From Psylliodes chrysocephalus (lineage: Eukaryota > Arthropoda > Insecta > Coleoptera > Chrysomelidae), in contig OV651816.1 of assembly GCA_927349885.1 (NCBI GenBank), forward strand, positions 10,135,882 through 10,199,881: a DNA stretch of 64,000 nucleotides, written 5' to 3'. Positions 10,686 to 22,425 of this stretch are shown here, in pieces (position 1 is the first letter of the stretch; every line of letters starts with the position of its first letter). Both the position numbers and the translations under genes were made by a program. The notes below the pieces were generated by a model, which was not told the DNA's origin, made no database searches, and was given only the letters and a program-made list of their open reading frames with translations.

Positions 10686-11082
10686 GGGCAGTGGCCCAGT
10701 TTAGCAGGTTACCATGTTATGTATCGATACCTGCAGCCAGAACAGGCCCCGCGCAGTTAGTAGTTGGATGGGTGATCATTTTAATGAAAGTTCGCGTACG
10801 TCCGAATAAGCTACTCGAGTCGCATACCGCAGAGGGCAGGCATTATATCAATGAGTACGTGGTACCTATAGTATAGGGGTGTGCCATCTTTTTGGAGGAG
10901 ATGTAAAAAGCCGTCGATCATGAGTCCACGGATGCTGGGCTCTTTAAAGATCACTACCTCTGGTTGGAACACCAGGGGATTAGGCTAAATTTCTGGTAAT
11001 TAGGGGTAGCGTGCTCAACAGCATCGGTGTTTAAATCTCGTAATTAGAAATAGGCCAACCTTAAAAAAATTAATAAAAAAAA
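10686..11082 (+). mobile_element. SINE-like retroposon with 12-bp target duplications
   Basis: AACGACAATATT flanks the unit on both sides (10674-10685 and 11083-11094), and the unit ends in an A-rich tail (11062-11084). These are the marks of LINE-mediated retroposition. Near the 5' end TGGCCCAGTTT (10692-10702) resembles a Pol III A box and GTATCGATACC (10721-10731) a B box, though their spacing is shorter than in tRNA. Downstream, GTTAGTAGTTGGATGGGTGA (about 10756-10775) resembles the 3' part of 5S rRNA. The body is non-coding. The element is probably a tRNA- or 5S-related SINE whose family I cannot name. Confidence 0.65.
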
Positions 11083-11094
11083 AACGACAATATT

Positions 11095-13352
11095 ATAAAG
11101 GGTTTTATATAGAAATAAGAGATGATGTTAGTTATATTAAGTATTGCCGCTTGGGTTATTCTAGATTTTTGTTTAAGTAATTTTAGGTTATTTACGAATA
11201 TAGCTTTGTACGTAAAAATTAACTCCTAAATATGCATATGAATTATTCCATATTTCAATTAAAATGTTTTTATATTTAAATTCTTTGTGCTGGCCACATA
11301 GTAAGTAAATTGTACTTAAAATTATACTCGAGTAATCAGAGTACTCACTAATTAGTACTCGTAAGTACTTTCATCATGATTGAACTTTGAATGTGTACTT
11401 TACATTTTAGAGTACTCGGTTTCTGATTCCTACAGTTGATGAGTAACGAGTACCAGTACCGATGGGCGCATTTATAATATAATGATTTTACTCTGGAAAG
11501 AATAAACCATTCCAATATCACAGAGTTTTCAGGTTTGTGGCTCCTTTGGTTTTTTACAAAAATTTCAAAACAATAAGTAACTGAAAATAATACTAATCAA
11601 TAGGTAAATTTTGAATTTGAAAACATCTAAATTCTTCGCTTTACTTCTTCCTCACGGTTCTTCTGCTTTTTGCTATATCTTCTGACTTTCTATACATCTT
11701 CTTCTCCTGCCTGGTGTGCTCTTGCTGTTTTCCTCTATTTTCTCCTCTTAAACTTCCCTCTGCTAAACTCCCCTTCCTGCTAAATTCTTCTTCTGGCTAT
11801 TTAATACACTTATCTTCAATTTTTATAAATCTTTCTTTCTTTCTTTTTTTTTTGTTTTTTCTCTACAAGATAAAATCTTCAACTTTATTATTTATATCTG
11901 TATCCCAGAGCCAAACTATCCCAATTCCAATATTGCTCAAAATAAGATAAATATGCTAAGTTCTTAACAAATCTATGAGGAATTTTCCAATTTAGAATAT
12001 ACCCTCAGGTTTCAATTTTAGATTTTTATGAAATATACCAAGTCCAGTTGACTAGCTGAATCTTGTTTATATGCTAAGTCCATATCAAGTTAATTCTAAG
12101 ATGAGTGCGGATAATATGGGATGAAAGTATTTCTCACAAATCCTTGAGATGACATACGCACCTGCAAGCTGATACAGTACATTCTGTAATCGAGCGGGAA
12201 AGAAAGAAGATTCCGCAATTCCAAATCATGACACCGTGAGATTGACTGGTACGATTATGTGGCTCTAAAAAACAACTGAATATTGTGTAAATGGAGACTA
12301 AATATTTTAAAACTTTTGGATCTATGTACGAAGGAATCAATGCAATTTACGTCTCAAGAAAAAATCTGAATATGGTACCGATTTTTTGATCTCAAATGTT
12401 CTGCAATAGCAGATACGAAGACAAATTCCTAGCATGCTGATTTAGAAAACAAATTTTAATGAGGAATATTTTGTCGTCGATTTAAACAGAGAAACAAGAA
12501 GATCTTTGTATATGCCAAAAGAATTTGTCCGCGAAATGAACCAAGGCCTATATCTTCAAAAAAGAATAAACACCTACAAAAATTGTAACGGTGAATACCA
12601 TTAAGATTCCGTAATTTTTATTAAAGCTTGAAACAAGAAAAAGAAAACTATCACGAGTCAGGAAATTTCTGTGGAGTTTCCTAGGACGATTTAGGTTTTA
12701 GATCGTGATCAGGAGAACGTAGTAAAATAAATTGGGGTTGTAAACTGCTGGGTAGAAAGTATATTTAGTTCAAAAGAAACAAATTCAAAAGTAAATTATA
12801 TTGTCTAATTGACGTAATACAAAATAACAACTAAAACAAGTTAAGTAACTATAGTTTCTCGCAAATGTATACAGGATCGGCTTCAAACACATTTAAAACT
12901 AACTTGTCTGTGCTTTTGTAAAATATCCCTTTCTAAATAAATTATTGTTAGTGATAGTCCGGAATTGGAATGAGGACAAGTCCATAACTAAACAACAAGA
13001 AATCAAAATAACTAAAAAAAGATTACAACTGTCTCAGCGAATTCGAAACTCCGAAAATAAAATGTACTTTAATAATCTTCAAAGTGGAATTTCTGGTAAA
13101 TGAATAATTGAATTTGAAATACTTTGGCTCTGAGATACAGATATTAACTTCATTAAAATTGTTTCTACATATTTTTTTTTTAATTTCCCACCTGACAATC
13201 CCAGAACCGTCTGAAAGTTTTCCCAAATTTTATATTATTCCATTAATTTTCAAACTCTCACTACCATCACCGTCTCAACCGTAAGACAATTCCTAATAAC
13301 GTATCGATGCCAACGATACAGCGCGGAAAACATAAGAACGCGAAAATTGGTG
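11095..13352. other. Long stretch without recognised genes
   Basis: Between about 11325 and 11465 the palindrome GAGTACTC and half-sites (AGTACT, GTACTC) occur repeatedly. From about 11640 to 11880 there is a pyrimidine-rich stretch (TTCTTC, CTCCT runs). Frames at 12134-12340 and 13023-13226 (minus) show no family signature. No terminal repeats were found by eye. Confidence 0.4.
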
Positions 13353-13870
13353 TTAAGCAGGTCTCTCCAAGCTTCCAGGTCTCGCCTTCGGCTCGCCTTG
13401 GAATCTGCTTGTCTCGACCTGCAAAACACTATTTTCCGGTCTTGTAACGTAAATTACTATTTTCGATTTGATTTGGTTCGCTTGATGTTTAAAATGATTA
13501 CAATATGACTCAAGAATTCGCAAACTACTTTCCATATGGATTGGTGTATCTGCTAATAAAACTAAATCAGTTGCGTATAATAGTATACGTACATTATCCC
13601 CAACATCTATCATGTTCTTAAAAGTAGTTATCAATGTCAGAGGTGAATATAGCAAAAAGGAGAGGGTTAAAATAGTTGTTTTGTAAGACTCCTTATGTTA
13701 TCTGAATTTTGTCTAATGTACACTGCCATATAATTTCTAGGAGTTATGCGGCTGATATGTATACCTTTTCCTAGAGAATTCTATGATCAAGTTAGTCAAA
13801 CGCTTTCCTGAAGTCAACAAATAGAGTAAACAGTTTCTTCGCTAGGAGACGCGACTAATTGTCTTTGATA
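13353..13870 (-). pseudogene. LINE reverse-transcriptase fragment with mutated YADD
   Basis: From 13830 down, motif A reads FVDFRKAFD followed by LDH after a stop. Further on come VRILLYATDLVLLADTP (about 13600-13550), which corresponds to the catalytic YADD box, and then SKIVIYVTRP. The active-site YADD has become YATD. The C-terminal part runs into a GC-rich 65-bp inverted repeat (13358-13422). Motif B is degraded. Only the palm domain is present. Confidence 0.7.
13358..13422. repeat. 65-bp GC-rich imperfect inverted repeat
   Basis: GCAGGTC (13358-13364) pairs with GACCTGC (13416-13422), and inner words CCAAG/CTTGG and CGCC/GGC... allow further pairing. It lies inside LINE coding sequence and stands out as GC-rich, so it may be a very small inserted palindromic element. 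Confidence 0.45.
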
Positions 13871-13895
13871 TGTTGACTTAAAATTTTTCAGTATT

Positions 13896-14865
13896 GTGAA
13901 ACCTAATCGTAACACCCTACATTTTGATTTAGATCATTTTGTATCTTGGTGTAGTTCTTTTTACTTTTTACAGCAAAACATATCAAATTGTAAAGTTATA
14001 ACATTGTATAAAAGTTTTAATCTTGTCGAAAACTCATACCTGGTTAATAATACAAATCTGGTGAGCATCTCCACATTTAATGACTTAGGGGGAATATTCG
14101 ACAGAGAATTATCCTTTTCCTTACATGTTGATACTATCATTCCGAGAAGGTTTAGGCTATTAGGGTTCATAAAAAGGAGCATAAAGCATATACAGGACAC
14201 TACAGTAATAACATGTTTGTATAATGGTTTATCCGAATTATTTTGTTATTGTAGTATTGCAGTACTGTTTGGTCTTTGACACAAGCTATTTATGTTAACC
14301 GAATTGAACGAGATCAAATCAAATTTTATAAGTATTGGCCATTTTAGTTTCATTTTCCATACCGGGATTTGTCTGATGAAACGAGACTGCTGCTCTGTGG
14401 TATGCAAAATCTTGAACGGAGACGTAGAGATACAATGCTACTTTTTTTTTCAAAATAATTACGATTACGATTATTTGTTAAAAATTACTGACTCAAGGTA
14501 AATTCGTTGACCCGTTAAGGCGTACTCGACAGTCACAACTATTCCTCTAAATAATCCATTGTAAACACTATGGAGAAATACCTTTAATGAAGAGGCTTTT
14601 GTGCAATTGTAACAAGCACTATTCTTACTGTGATATTTTTAATTTTCTCTATTATCTGTGAACAGGATGATAGAATTTTAAATTTTTTGTAGTTTTTAGA
14701 CTCAGTTTTGAGACGAATGTATTTGTTATACATTTTGAAGGGATTTTGCTATTTACATTCAGTTTTTTTTTTAACATTAATTTGTTGTTTTTGTTCTAAA
14801 ACTGTGATATTTAAAATTTTTAATCATGTAGTGTACTTGAGACAATAAATAAATAAAAGTTTTCG
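13896..14865 (+). pseudogene. LINE reverse-transcriptase C-terminus and 3' end
   Basis: The frame 13896-14279 encodes a block typical of the end of the palm and the thumb: SNCKVITLYKSFN, then a FNDLGGIFDRELSFSLHVD motif (normally N-D-L-G-V-x-F-D-x-x-L-x-F), then RRFRLLGFIKRS and LYNGLSELFCYCSI. It continues in other frames as VNRIERDQIKFYKY and, further on, a conserved Arg/Gln/Leu segment (about 14520-14545), with several stops. The sequence ends near AATAAATAAATAAAAG (about 14845-14862), a plausible LINE 3' tail. It begins about 30 bp from the neighbouring minus-strand LINE fragment, and the two belong to different subfamilies. Confidence 0.7.
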
Positions 14866-14869
14866 GCTA

Positions 14870-15718
14870 TTAAGTTATCATCAGGGAACTATAACACAAA
14901 ACGAACAATAATTTAGACAAATCCAACAAATTTTCATTTAAGGCCTTTCTTGCCAAAAGAGTATATATTTTGATGATATTGAAATTTAAAAACCTAAACG
15001 ACTGCAGAAATGTACTTCACGGGGACCCTGACAATTTAAATGTTGTGTTATTATAGCCTCAGATAAACAAATGAAATAAAGAAAGTAACGGTTTGGTATA
15101 TTTTTTCTCTCTTTCGGTTTCTTGAAATGCTTCATCTATTTCAAATTGCACCAGTAAATTAAGTCCAAACTCTCAATAATCAGTTCGGATTTTACAGTTA
15201 TTTTAAAAGTTATTAAGTTTGTATGTTTTTTTAATGGATTTTATTAGTTTTAAGTTTAACAATGACTATTACATGTCTTGTTTTCTCTACATTTGTTGAC
15301 TAATTTTGAGAAGCTCCTAGTCACTTCATAAGCAAGCAAACAAAGGCCCATGGGCTAGCATTGTGGCATTTAACATTTATGAAAATATTTATTTTGGGGT
15401 TATCTAATTATCGATCTGATTTTGCCCTAACGATTCTAGCAACTGATTTTGTTATTCGGTACACTTTGTATATCTGTTAGCGTTGTTTCTGTGACTATGG
15501 TGATGTTAGTCGTGTTACAAACCTGTAATTTTGTTTGTTTGTGTCATTTGAAACGAGAATTCTCTCCTAGAGTGTCCTACACTGAAAAATATTTATTACA
15601 CACAATATAATGTGTGTGACTGAGTAAGTTTTTTGCATCAGGAAGCATGGTCAGCCACAGATATTCACAATATAATGATTGTAAATATAACTTACAGTGA
15701 TTTGTAATGTTAAAAGGG
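14870..15718. other. Unassigned
   Basis: No coding motifs recognised. A small near-palindrome around ACACACAATATAATGTGTGT lies near 15597-15616. Nothing else stands out. Confidence 0.35.
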
Positions 15719-16020
15719 TTTCACCAGCAATTTTGTGGTTTGACGCCTACAGACCATGTGACTTTATTTGCATGGTTCTGTATAGGATTTAGTGGATGCC
15801 GTATTAGCATAAATTTAATTTCTGTTGATATGACATCCAGATTATAAAAATCGCCATGCGTTACCGTTTCAATATTGATGGATAGGGTTTTCCGGGTGGT
15901 TTTCCTCACCCATAAATCAACTGGCACCATTAATCATCCCTAAGTCGCCCCGGAGCGCCACGGAAAATAATAATAGCCGACCCTTCCCTGGACAAACCTA
16001 GCTTTTGTGGTTAAAATACA
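15719..16020 (+). mobile_element. tRNA-derived SINE, 5'-truncated copy
   Basis: The body matches the better copy at 39961-40300 block by block: GCCGTATT, ATATGACATCCA, a CACC-rich segment, AATCATC-CTAAGTC, and GAGCGCCACGG followed by AAATAATAATAGCCG. The remaining head shows a B-box-like GGTTTGACGCC (about 15738-15748) but no A box, so the 5' part is lost. Non-coding. Confidence 0.65.
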
Positions 16021-16039
16021 CTCCTAAGGTGGTGAATTA

Positions 16040-16680
16040 GGGAGAGCATTAATATTATTCTTAAAATTACGAAATTGTTTGCTAAAAATAATTTATAGAA
16101 TGGAAACAGTTTTATTTGTAGAAATACGAATTTATTTTAAGAATGCCTAACTTACTTGTATTTTTACAGTTATAGTGGAAAAATAAAAACTGGAAAAACA
16201 TAAATTTTAATATTTTTACAGATTTAAGAATTATTTCACAAATCTCGTGTAGTTTTACAATATTTCGGTACGTTTCAGCTTTGTAATTTTACAAGAATTA
16301 CGTAAAATTAGATGATAATAATCTTAAATTACACAAATGTTTTTACAATAACCTCATGAAAATACAAAGATATAGGTGGACTCAGAAATGATTTGTAAAT
16401 TTACAACATCCATGAGTTTGTAATCTAACAACAATTCTGTAAAATTACAAAATTGCTCTAATAATAAATAAAATAAATAAAAAGGATTATTACAATTATC
16501 TTGCCAAAATAAAAATGTATAGGTTAATTTACATATATTTTGTAGATATGGAGCAATTATAAATCCGTTTTACACTTGTAATTTTACAAAATTTATAAAT
16601 TTACATTACCTCGTAAAAATATAAAAATTTTCAGTTATTCTCACATATAATGCAAATTTACAATATACTTAATGCCATTT
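16040..16680. repeat. Region dense in TTTTACA/TGTAAAA motifs
   Basis: GTAATTTTACA-type words and their complements recur at short intervals throughout this stretch (for example about 16172, 16222, 16255, 16290, 16350, 16435, 16576). The pattern is like that of the CACGG element that follows, but with a different core. Terminal repeats are not clear: GCATTAATATTATT-like sequence occurs at both edges. Probably a non-autonomous DNA element. Confidence 0.4.
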
Positions 16681-17573
16681 AAGGATCTTAATTTCAAAAG
16701 AAGATCACGTATATTGGTTTGATTTCTGTCCCAGGGGCATTATTAATATTATTTATTATAATAGTTGTATATAGTTTTTTAATGGCATAACCACATATAT
16801 TATATTATTTCTGTCCAAAAAACATTCATATTGTTCATGATAAGTTACATCTGTTTTTTTGCTATAACGACATATAATTAGTTGTATTTACTGTATTCCT
16901 TTTTATTTAAGGTTGATTACTTTGGCTACGTTTATAATAAAGCCATACATTTTAATTTACATTGAAGGGTTTAAGATTAAAACTATATTAAATGGTTTAA
17001 AGGGTTTTCATTGTCTCATTTCGTTCCTAATGTATAATTGATTTAGGTTTGGGATAAGAAAACATACATAACTGGTAACAAAATTGATCTGGCGCTACAT
17101 ATTTTAATTTGAATATTTTGTATCTTGGTACTAAACGGACCACGCCTTTCTCCATTTAGTGCGAAACCGGAGCCAAGGCTGTTCATCAGACAACCGAAAC
17201 TATTTGCGTTACCGGTAGATCTTAGTATGTTGATAGTTGCCTATGGAAGTTAAATTTAGTGGCAACCATTGGACCAGCGCGTGGACTGCGTTCTGCGGGA
17301 AATTTAGTAGGTAACGAGACTTATTTTTATCAGTTTTTCCAAATCTTTCACAGGCTAACCATGTCTGTTTAGTGATAGTGTCGCTATACTATTGAAGTTT
17401 TTAGGATGAATTGTGAGGCATGAGGCATTAGGTATTTTCTTTTAAATTTTGCAATTATTATAGCGAATTTAGGAATAAAAAAGTGTTTTTAATATTATAT
17501 GATGTAATAGATTATTTTCGTTATAAAAATCGTTACTTTGTGACTTTATTTGAAAACTACAAAAAAAGTTGCC
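16681..17573. other. Unassigned
   Basis: No motif recognised. The stretch around 17100-17300 is somewhat less AT-rich than its neighbours. Confidence 0.35.
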
Positions 17574-17575
17574 TA

Positions 17576-18914
17576 CACGGAAAAAAATGTGACTAGAAAA
17601 TTTTACTACAATGTTGTAGTAGTAGACTTGTAGAAAAATACTTAACTTTTTGTAGAAAATTTTACTACAATTTATAGTTAAAAAATATTCATTATTGTAG
17701 CAATTGAATTGTCGAATAAAATTCTACAATAGGAAAAAAGACCACAATGTTTAGTATATTTTACTATTGTTTGTAGAAGTAGAAATTTATTACAATTATC
17801 GTAATTACTACTACTAACTTCTGTACAAATTTGTACAAATATTAATAATTATCTCTTCAAAAAATAGTAATTTTCTCTACAAAAAATAGTAATACTTTAC
17901 ATCCACTCTTATGAAAAAAATTCAATTTTGTTCAAAAATATTCTATAATATTGTAGAAATTTTAAGTCATGTGAATAAAACAGAATTCTGCTATTGGCCA
18001 ACGTTTTCTGACGTCGATCATAAATGGCCAGACAGCAGTAGCCGTTCGCCATGTTCACACAACAAAGCATGGTACATATACGAGTACAACACATTATTAT
18101 ATTATAAGTACCGATGCGTTTGAGAAAATTTTAATAATAACTTCTATTAGTGGTAAGTACATTTATTATTGTTTCTGAATAATTTACCTTTAGATAACTA
18201 ATTTAAATAACCTTAGTAGATTATTTTAAAAAAAATAGTTGCCAACGATCGAATGTTGTGTCAAGTTCAATGATGTTTTCTTATCTTAATTGTGACATAC
18301 CTACTTTCTCATTTTTGTTAGTTATCTGACTTAGTCATTTAATATCCAAATCAGTATAAAGGTGATAAATATCCCCGTTTTAAGGGTATTAACAGTTCAA
18401 TAGTTATTAATTTTTATTTCATATTTTTCAGATGCAGAAAAGCCAACTGAGACTGAGTGCGCTATTATTACTGTTATTTATTGCATAATGTAATTAAGAC
18501 TTTGTATCTTTTATATTAAAACAATAAATTGAATATTTTATTAAGGAACATTTTTTCTAGGTTATAATTATAATAATTATGGAATACTACTCCAAATTTT
18601 ATTAAAAATTACTACAATTTGTATGAATTTTTACTATTTATTGTGTAAAATTTTCGTATTTATTTTCATAAAACGCAATACATTTTTAATATAAATTCCT
18701 ACAATGAATAGCAAAAATTATAATAATTTGTAGAACAATTCTTATGATGCATTTAGATATTTTTACTACATATTGTAGATAATAACTCTACAATACATTC
18801 TCTACAAATATTTGGAAATTTTTACTACAAATTGTCCCTGTCCCTATATGTACTATTTATTGTAGAGAAAAAGTCTATAATTGTAGAAATTTGTTCTACA
18901 TTTTTTTTTCCGTG
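17576..18914. mobile_element. TA-flanked CACGG inverted-repeat element, copy 1 (1.34 kb)
   Basis: The ends are CACGGAAAAAAATGT and its complement, with TA immediately outside on both sides (17574-17575, 18915-18916). The arms are filled with ATTTTACTACAA/TTGTAGTAAAAT words in both orientations. A central block (about 17935-18080, around CCAACGTTTTCTGACGTCGA) is not made of the motif and is conserved in the inverted second copy at 31130-32097. Compared with that copy, this one has about 470 extra bases (about 18081-18550). TA duplication plus A/T-rich inverted ends suggests a Tc1/mariner-related non-autonomous element, but the CACGG terminus is not one I can name. Confidence 0.75.
18081..18550 (+). 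other. Exon-intron-exon-like unit present only in CACGG copy 1
   Basis: A donor-like TG|GTAAGTAC at 18151-18160 and an acceptor TTTTTCAG ending at 18431 define a possible 279-bp intron. The downstream exon opens exactly with ATG (18432) and encodes 18 residues, MQKSQLRLSALLLLLFIA, with a basic start and a Leu-rich core like a signal peptide, then TAA (18486-18488) and AATAAA (18523-18528). It may be a captured gene end, or a fragment of the gene once carried by the full-length element. The second copy lacks it, with the break inside TACGAGTA. No function can be assigned. Confidence 0.4.
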
Positions 18915-19084
18915 TAAGTACTGAATTTTTTTCTGGTTTCTAAGATAGTTCAATCATAGAATATTATGTGACAATAAAAAGAGGTCCCCCAAAATCCCCG
19001 TTTATTAGACAGACTTCTTTGTTTACAGGTAGTCATGATGACCATATCTAAACAGCAAGTTCAGTTAACAGGAGTGAACTATTT

Positions 19085-20925
19085 TTGTTGTTACAAAGTA
19101 ACAATTTTTATAAATTCTCATTACTGAAATACAATCACCGATTGGTTAGTTACATATTAGATAAATTAAATGTGACTGCGGTACCTGCAGGATTTGAAAA
19201 AGAGCTAAAAAATGTGGTAAAAGTATTTGTGTCCAAAATTTTGACAAAGTGGAGAGACTCTAATTACACGCATAATAGATTTGATAAAAACATTAAATGG
19301 CTAAAAGAAAAATTAAACCTACCACAGATAAGTCAGTTCTAGACTTCTTTAATTAATTAAAAAACCAGGTAGGTCAAAAAACCTATTATCAGACAGCTGT
19401 GGACGATCGAAATAAAATAACATAAAACAAATTGGTACAGATATAAGTAGTAAAATGTGAAAAAAATAACAGCTACGACACCCCGCAGATTAAAAAAGAT
19501 GAAACAAGTCCATACTTCGTCATCCACTTCAACAATTAATCCTTACAGTCCTGAAGAAGCTATAGCTCTTATCGTAAACTTAAATTTAGACATAGAATAC
19601 ATTACTATTCAAGGGGGAGCTAAAGCAAAAGGAGCTAACATTTATCCTTCCTATAATGCCATCGCATATTTTAAAAAGCAATGTTACCCATCAAATAGCA
19701 CCGAAACTTCTTTTAGACCTAACGATCCAGCGTTTAGCTGAAGTGCAAGGTGACGTATTTGTGCAGAACATTCCAGATGACATAACAGATATTGGAGTGA
19801 TATACAAATAGGGTGTCTAGATGGAAGTAGCGGACACAGTATCTATAAACAGAATTTTTCTTGGCCAAACATAAGAAAATTCACTGGAAAAATTTGAGTC
19901 CACCTTCTACAAGGTATTGCCGGCCAATTGCATTTAAGTTAAAAAGGTAAACGAACCAAACAATGATAGAAGAATATCAGGTAGTACAGTCAGGTCGTCC
20001 AACTTCAACCCACCAAAATTTGGTTGGCTGGCAATGAGCTGTCGTTCAGACACATTACTGTGTACGATGTTGGATGGCAATACATGTAATGTTTTGACAG
20101 TCGCTTTATCTTCCCAAAGATATGTGTTTAAAACTATACCTAAAGACATGAATTATCTACTAAAAGTAACAACAAAAACAAGCGACACAAGCACAATTAA
20201 GTTTGGCTTTTCTGTGCTTCTACGAGTAGCATATCTGAGATCTTACGTATAACTGTTGCATATTACCTATAAATTAGAGAAGGAAGAATGGCAAGCTGGA
20301 GGACCCGAAGCCAAGGAAGTTGTAAAACAAAGAAAAAAATATTATTATATGTTCTTTGTTTTATAACCAACTGAGGCTGGTTGTCGACCAAACCAAACAG
20401 GGTGGAGGTAATAGCAATGACGGAAATACAGCACAAAAAGTTTTTGATAATCCGGACTTAGTTTCTCAAATAACTGGATTGAACGAAAATTTAATTTCTA
20501 GATTTGCAAATATTTTAACTGCAATATCCAGTGGACACTACATCGATACACACAAATTTTAATCTTATTGCTTCGAGACAGTAGAAATATGTTTTGATCT
20601 TACAGATGGTGCAAAATGAGCTGGCCTTAAAGATTATAAGAACCTTCGACCTTTTCATTTCAGAAAAACCTCTAGGATAGACACAAATACTGACATCTTG
20701 CAACAGAAAAAAAAACAAAACGAAAAGAAACCCGTTTTCTGAAGTAAAAAACATGCTAAAAATTCTGAATTATTGCAAAATAATAAAATCGATCTTCATC
20801 GTGTAGACGACATTCAATGTGACGTCATAGACGATGACGATATCATAGACAATGATGACATAAATGTGGCTGCTGCAATATACAACACGATGGGCATCGT
20901 CATAGACAATGACGAATCTGAATAA
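19085..20925 (+). pseudogene. Transib-like transposase, heavily decayed
   Basis: The N-terminal block MLLQSNNFYKFSLLKYNHRL, the TAVPAGFEKELKN motif, the PYSPEEAIALIV region (about 19525) and the first catalytic-region motif DGSSGHSIYKQNF (about 19822-19860) are all present. They are followed by TRYCRPIAF (about 19910), a PKDMN block (about 20130), LVVDQTK with NDGNTAQKVF (about 20380-20440) and ISSGHYIDTHKF. This order matches the RAG1-related Transib transposases of insects as I remember them. Many frameshifts and stops are present. Between HKF (20562) and GLKDYKNL (about 20620) roughly 40 codons are missing, including the region expected to hold the last catalytic acidic residue. The frame ends with an unusual acidic tail (VIDDDDIIDNDDI ... 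IVIDNDESE) and stop at 20923-20925. Confidence 0.75.
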
Positions 20926-22425
20926 AAGTTAATATATTTTATTTTTAAAAAATTAATATTAATTCGACAAATAGTCATTATACTCACATTGTTTATAATA
21001 ATAAAAATACTTTTAAATTATTATCTACATTTTTCTTTTTACATTAATAAATTACAAACTCCAATGGCAATGTCATTAAAGTACAGATACACATTTTTTT
21101 TTTTAAATATATCTGTTGATGTGGCACCACCTATAATTTAACCTATTATAAAAACCGACATTTAAATGAATTCCTAACTAGTCTTCAAGTGAAACAATAA
21201 ATATTGGGCTGAAACTATTTTTTTCGCCGTAAATTGGGTAATTTGCCGTGTGTGCGTCGTCTGAAATTTCTACAGCTTTAGTGAAAATAACAATTACATT
21301 ATTTCCATACATAGCTATTACTTACAAATTAAAGGAATGGAAGAAGATAAATGTATTTCGTAAACGATATTTTTTGTTACTTATTTTAAATAGCATTGAA
21401 TGTAAAATGGATTAGACAGGTCGGTATTATGAAGTGAATTATTAAAAAACATTTCCAACATCCTATATTCATAGTTGCGTAATTTTATCTGTATTCTGGT
21501 TGATTGAAAAACACCCGAACAAATATATTATTTCTTACCAATTTCGCCTGCTTAGATTCCGTTGGAATTCCGCAAAACATCATCGGGTAAATCAAATTAT
21601 TCGCAAATGCAAAGTTATTTTGTTTCTGCACGCTTGGTCGACCTTTATGGGTCCTCAACGGAAATGTTCGATGTATAAATCATGGACTGGCAACTCGTAC
21701 TTACCTGTAAAATAAAAAACAAAAGATGTGATGAAAAATATAGAGTAACGGTTCAAAAAATTGTTAAAACAGGCGGCAATTCCTTCAGTTGGCCGTTCTG
21801 CTTCTAATAACGAGAATTATTTCAAGTGGCACAGTAAACTCGATAAGTATTATAGTATATAATATTTTCTTTATTTATAAATAAAAGATTATTATTATAT
21901 GTATGAAATCCATATGAATTTCTTTATTATATATACTAAAAATAACTAACTTAATATACTAGTCGTTTACTACAATCATTTTGATGTTTAATAGTTCTTT
22001 AGAAATAAAATATCCGAACTTTTATAAATACTGTATGACCAAGCCATTCTTATAAAGAACTGGATCATTTTTTAGATATACGAGAAATTCCATGATATTT
22101 TGCGTCACATTTAAATCACCTTGTATCCAAAAATACTATTGCGAAGTCTTATATAGTATTTTAGGTAAAATCTGTAATGCGTATCCCCCATATTTTTTCT
22201 TTTCGGAAAAATTACAAAAAATTACATAGCAATGCGATTTGGCTATCACGGTAATGTCAAAAAACATGGAAATGTTTAATTTACTTTTATGGTAATGTTA
22301 GGGAGTGAAAATAAACAAACAATATTCAAAAACCACTGTTTCTTTTTTAAAAACATAATGATTAAACGCAGTTAACATAAAAAATATTTTAAACCCTAAA
22401 AAAATTAAGGTAAAAAAATTTTTAT
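20926..22425. other. Unassigned
   Basis: Follows the Transib remnant. The frame 21500-21715 shows no known motif. AT-rich throughout. No terminal inverted repeats of the Transib element were identified here. Confidence 0.35.

Noticed and set aside
17909..18123. 70-codon frame in CACGG copy 1, and its counterpart on the opposite strand
   Set aside because: The matching region in copy 2 does not favour either strand for coding. Conservation is explained by shared descent of the element.
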